A DNA stretch of 45,075 nucleotides. Origin: Hyphomicrobiales bacterium. Lineage in GTDB: Bacteria; Pseudomonadota; Alphaproteobacteria; Rhizobiales; Xanthobacteraceae. The stretch covers positions 1 to 45,075 of the forward strand of contig PLBP01000012.1 of assembly GCA_003135415.1 (NCBI GenBank), in the 5' to 3' direction. The position numbers and the translations under genes are program-made. Every line of letters starts with the position of its first letter. Position 1 is the stretch's first letter. Under the pieces are notes generated by a model, which searched no databases, was not told the DNA's origin, and saw only the letters and a program-made list of their open reading frames with translations. Positions 42,361 to 45,075 of the stretch are shown here, in pieces.

Positions 42361-42624
42361 TCACTGCGCGCGCGGTAATTGCTTCATCTTCTCCTCGATG
42401 CATTTGTCGACGAGCGTCATGCGCTTGTCGAGGTCGCGCGGCGCCGATTTGTTCTCGTAGCGCATCCAGCACTGCGTCTTCGCTTCTTCCGGCGTATTCG
42501 GCGTCGGCTCGCCGTTCGCCGCGGCCGGCTTCGGCTGGTTGGCGGCATCGGCGCAGGCGGCAAGCAGGAGCGCGGCGAAAAGCGCGAGCGCGCGCGGGGA
42601 AAAAGCGGTTCTCCATTCGGTCAT
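42361..42624 (-). CDS. Small lipoprotein, QCWMxYEN family copy 1
   Basis: An 87-residue lipoprotein (ALFAALLLAACADAANQPKP, lipobox LLLAAC). The mature end TQCWMRYENKSAPRDLDKRM, then LVDKCIEEKMKQ, is clearly related to the protein at 44204-44521 and has two Cys that may pair. Function unknown; it is a Rhizobiales-type small envelope protein. Confidence 0.75.
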   Translation of the reverse strand: MTEWRTAFSPRALALFAALLLAACADAANQPKPAAANGEPTPNTPEEAKTQCWMRYENKSAPRDLDKRMTLVDKCIEEKMKQLPRAQ

Positions 42625-42822
42625 GCGGCGAAGGTTCTCCGGCGGCTCGCGCGGGGGCGCGGTGCATTATAGCGGTCGTTGCCCGGTGGCGGTGAAATTC
42701 TGCACGAGGAGGGAGGGTGAAGTGCCGGGCTCATGGCGTTCCGCACTTCATTTGATCCGATACGGCGTAACAGATAGGGTTTCGCGATTTCATGATCGAT
42801 CTACACACTTTGAGAGGCACCC

Positions 42823-43218
42823 ATGCTTCCGGTCATTGTTCCCGCCTATGCGGCCCTGCTCACCTTCATTTTTATCTTTCTCTCCTCGGAGGTGATCCGG
42901 TCCCGGGTCGTCACGCGGATCGGCATCGGAACCGGTGGGAACCGCGGCCTCGAGCGGCTGATGCGGATTCAAGCGAATTTTGCCGAATACGTTCCGCTGG
43001 CGCTGCTTCTTCTCGCCTTCGTGGAAATGCAGGGCAGGCCGGGCTGGCTCCTGCATCTCCTTTGCATCGCGCTTGTTCTCGCGCGCATCGGACACGCCCT
43101 CGCGCTTCGCAACGAGAAAGAAATCATGTGGCTCCGCATCGCCAGCGTGTCGACGACGTTTGTCATCATGGCGGCGGCGGGCGCCTCTCTGATCGGCCGC
43201 GCCCTGCAGATCGGGTGA
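42823..43218 (+). CDS. MAPEG family membrane protein
   Basis: A 131-residue protein with four membrane helices. RMLRIQANFAEYVPLALLLL-like sequence (LMRIQANFAEYVPLALLLLA) and LARIGHALALR match the MAPEG family of membrane-associated enzymes in eicosanoid and glutathione metabolism; bacterial members have mostly unknown glutathione-linked roles. The start is preceded by GAGAGGC. Confidence 0.9.
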   Translation: MLPVIVPAYAALLTFIFIFLSSEVIRSRVVTRIGIGTGGNRGLERLMRIQANFAEYVPLALLLLAFVEMQGRPGWLLHLLCIALVLARIGHALALRNEKEIMWLRIASVSTTFVIMAAAGASLIGRALQIG

Positions 43219-43260
43219 GAAGCGAAGCGCGGTGGGATTATCGCGCGGCCGCGCCGCGAA

Positions 43261-44175
43261 TTATCTCAGATCCTGCTTCTTTTGCGGCCGCCACTTCCCT
43301 CCCGGCGCAAAGCGCTGGTTGAAGCGCTGCAAGAATCCCGGCTTCTGCCCCGGGTTCGGCTGCTGGAAATTCTTCCCAAAGCCTTTCTGCTCGAAGCCCT
43401 TTTGCCCGAAGCCTTTCTGCTCGAGGCCCTTTTGGCCAAAACCCTTAGACCCAAGTCCCCGCTGCGCCGCTAGACCCTGGAAGCGGCCGGGAGTCCTGGC
43501 GAAGGCGAGCATATTGCCCGGGTTGCGGCCGATCCTCTGCGCGAGGATGTTGTGCGAGCGGGTGATGGTGTTGAACATGCGCGACGCTTCCGCCGCAGTG
43601 GCGCGGGCAAATCCGCCGCGATTGATCGCGAGCGGTTGATCGCCGGCACGTACGTCGCGGCAGCCCGCGCTCGCGTGACACAGCACGCCGACGCCCTCCA
43701 CGGTGTTGTAGATCATGCGGTCGTTTTCGTAACCGACGTCGATGGTGGTGCCGCGCACACCGATGGTGGCGACCGGCGTCTTCAGCTGATAGGCGCCGTG
43801 ATCCGAGGTGCCGGTGACGAAGCGCAGCGTGCCGCGCGTGATCTGGATCACCGCGGTCTTTGCCTTGTCGCCGTCGAACACGAACTTGTCGAGGATGACT
43901 TCGGAGTTGGCGCCGATCGTCAGCACGGTGTCGTCGATGAAATGAATATAGACGGAGCCATCGCCGGTCGTGACGATCCGGTCGTTCTGCTCGAGGAGAT
44001 CGTTGACCGAAAGTTCCTGTGTAGCACCGCCGCGCTGGTCATTTGCCTGCGGGACGACGGACACCACGTCGCCGATGGAATCGGCATGGGCGCCGGTAGG
44101 CGCCAACAATAAAACTGCGCTTGCGGAGGCCAACCATAAAATCGCAACAGTGAATATCGAAAAACGCGCAATCAT
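43261..44175 (-). CDS. FecR domain-containing protein with C-terminal pentapeptide repeats
   Basis: A 304-residue exported protein with a signal peptide (ILWLASASAVLLLAPTGAHA). The FecR domain covers about residues 50-150: NDRIVTTGDGSVYIHFIDDT, VRGTTIDVGYENDRMIYNTV. It is used elsewhere as a periplasmic sensor or structural domain. The tail holds five units of a Gly-Phe/Leu repeat (SKGFGQ KGLEQ KGFGQ KGFEQ KGFGK), then a Gln/Pro-rich and Arg-rich end. No sigma factor gene lies next to it, so it is probably not a FecIR-type sensor. Confidence 0.85.
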   Translation of the reverse strand: MIARFSIFTVAILWLASASAVLLLAPTGAHADSIGDVVSVVPQANDQRGGATQELSVNDLLEQNDRIVTTGDGSVYIHFIDDTVLTIGANSEVILDKFVFDGDKAKTAVIQITRGTLRFVTGTSDHGAYQLKTPVATIGVRGTTIDVGYENDRMIYNTVEGVGVLCHASAGCRDVRAGDQPLAINRGGFARATAAEASRMFNTITRSHNILAQRIGRNPGNMLAFARTPGRFQGLAAQRGLGSKGFGQKGLEQKGFGQKGFEQKGFGKNFQQPNPGQKPGFLQRFNQRFAPGGKWRPQKKQDLR

Positions 44176-44203
44176 AATATCGGTGCTCCCGCCGGATTTC
44201 CGG

Positions 44204-44521
44204 CTACTGCACGACCATCGGATATTGTCTCTTTTTTTCTTCCATGCACTGGTCGACGAGTTTCATCTTCTCGTCGAGATTATGCGCGACCTTGGTATTC
44301 TCGTATTTCATCCAGCATTGGCCGCGCGCCATCTCCGTCGATTGCGGCGGCACTTCGCTTTTCAGGCTGTCGATGGCGGCCTGCCGCTCGGAGCCAGTCG
44401 AGCGCGTCATCGATCCTTCCGCGCAGGCGGCGAGCATAAGCGCAATCGCTATGGCGCCGATCGCGTTCCGGGCGAAAGGGCGTGCGCGGCCAATTTGTCG
44501 CGGTCTCGGAAGTGCGAGCAT
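44204..44521 (-). CDS. Small lipoprotein, QCWMxYEN family copy 2
   Basis: A 105-residue protein with a lipobox after a long charged start (AIGAIAIALMLAACAEGSMT). Its mature end, GQCWMKYENTKVAHNLDEKM, then LVDQCMEEKKRQ, parallels the lipoprotein at 42361-42624. The two Cys are kept. It lies between the FecR-domain gene and uvrB. A shorter start is possible, since the first 20 residues are Arg-rich and unusual for a signal peptide. Confidence 0.75.
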   Translation of the reverse strand: MLALPRPRQIGRARPFARNAIGAIAIALMLAACAEGSMTRSTGSERQAAIDSLKSEVPPQSTEMARGQCWMKYENTKVAHNLDEKMKLVDQCMEEKKRQYPMVVQ

Positions 44522-44559
44522 GGCTCTTTCTAGCGTGCCGAGATGGGCGAGAAAAAGGC

Positions 44560-45075
44560 CTAGCTACGGTTGGTCTTGAATGCCCGCGTTCCCGCTTTTC
44601 CCCCGCGCGAGGAGGGTCCGCGGAAGCGCCGGCTCGCGGTGCCGCCGCCGAGGCGGGTAGGCGTCGTTCCCCGTACGGAGATGCGGGTCGATGGGTCGTC
44701 CACCACCGCCATTTCGACCGAGCGCAGCCGCTTGATCTCGTCGCGAAGCCTTGCCGCCTCCTCGAATTCGAGATTGCCGGCCGCCTCCTTCATGCGCTCC
44801 TCGAGGTCGCCGATCACCGCCTCGAAATTGTGCCCGAGCGTTGCGATATCGTCGGAAAGCCCGGCGTCCACCGTCACGCGGTCGCGCTCGTAGATCGAAT
44901 TGGTGATGTCGGAGATCTCGCGCTTGACGCTTTCGGGCGTAATGCCGTTCGCCTGGTTCCATGCCGTCTGCTTGGCGCGGCGGCGGTCGGTCTCGACCAT
45001 CGCGCGCTCGATCGAGCCCGTAATCTTGTCGGCGTAGAGGATCACGCGGCCTTCGACGTTGCGCGCGGCGCGGCC
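44560..45075 (-). CDS. uvrB: Excinuclease ABC subunit B, C-terminal part (runs off the window)
   Basis: The frame is open to the right edge and reads ...RAARNVEGRVILYADKITGS then MVETDRRRAKQTAWNQANGI, which is the end of the UvrB helicase core (motif VI region). The C-terminal UVR coiled coil is LEERMKEAAGNLEFEEAARL followed by RDEIKRL, the UvrC-binding part. After it a basic, low-complexity tail (SRRFRGPSSRGGKAGTRAFK...) ends the protein. UvrB loads onto damaged DNA with UvrA and recruits UvrC, encoded at 31506-33500. Confidence 0.95.
   Translation of the reverse strand, partial: GRAARNVEGRVILYADKITGSIERAMVETDRRRAKQTAWNQANGITPESVKREISDITNSIYERDRVTVDAGLSDDIATLGHNFEAVIGDLEERMKEAAGNLEFEEAARLRDEIKRLRSVEMAVVDDPSTRISVRGTTPTRLGGGTASRRFRGPSSRGGKAGTRAFKTNRS

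Noticed and set aside
43261-44175. FecIR-type iron signalling system
   Set aside because: Only the FecR domain is present, with a signal peptide and no sigma factor or TonB receptor next to it.
1-45075. CRISPR arrays, tRNA or rRNA genes
   Set aside because: No regularly spaced repeats and no tRNA- or rRNA-like sequence were seen by reading; a search with dedicated tools was not possible.

Overview
This window looks like a chromosomal segment of an alphaproteobacterium of the order Hyphomicrobiales (Rhizobiales). The evidence is the run of neighbours prs, rplY, pth, ychF and two MaoC-like genes, the Omp25/RopB-type outer membrane proteins, a FixL/FixJ/FixK oxygen-sensing trio, and the high GC content and Ala/Arg/Gly-rich proteins of most of the window. 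Genus and species cannot be told from the sequence; a Beijerinckiaceae or Bradyrhizobium-like relative is a guess.

The left part (1 to about 9.7 kb) is visibly more AT-rich than the rest and is a compact oxygen-regulated accessory region. It opens with an internally deleted IS3-family remnant. Then follow a phasin, a VIT1/CCC1-type metal transporter, and an operon of fixK, a small unknown gene and a truncated universal stress protein gene. That operon diverges from fixL-fixJ. Beyond them lie small membrane-protein genes, a DUF6455-like gene, a Cyc2-like fused cytochrome c/outer-membrane porin, a high-potential iron-sulfur protein (HiPIP) and another small membrane protein. Five FNR/FixK-type boxes lie in this stretch, and a 20-bp perfect palindrome between fixK and fixL is a candidate FixJ site. 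The most unusual signal is a duplicated element. The same FNR/FixK box is followed, 92 and 95 nt later, by an identical 25-nt core with hairpin potential, once ahead of the phasin and once ahead of the Cyc2-like gene. I read it as a candidate undescribed RNA leader or small RNA under oxygen control.

From 9.7 to 33.5 kb the window is mostly core metabolism and housekeeping. It holds methylthioadenosine/adenine salvage (mtnP-apt), an MFS transporter with two MaoC-like hydratases, ychF, pth, rplY, an FkbM methyltransferase, prs, an MBL-fold enzyme, lgt-midA-pgeF, ubiK, a YbjN protein, proC, a TetR regulator, an EnvZ/OmpR-type pair, a MarR regulator, ilvE, moaE, moaD, pgsA and uvrC. Many neighbours overlap by ATGA or TGATG, which suggests translational coupling.

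From 33.5 kb to the end there are two Omp25-like porins, a glutathione transferase, a cold-shock protein, rlmJ, an RNase T2, and many small secreted or lipid-anchored proteins of unknown function. Two genes here appear broken: a frameshifted glycine-rich membrane peptide and a lipoprotein interrupted by an in-frame TGA. A FecR-domain protein with a pentapeptide repeat tail and a pair of paralogous small lipoproteins follow. The window ends inside uvrB. I saw no tRNA, rRNA, CRISPR array or complete transposon.
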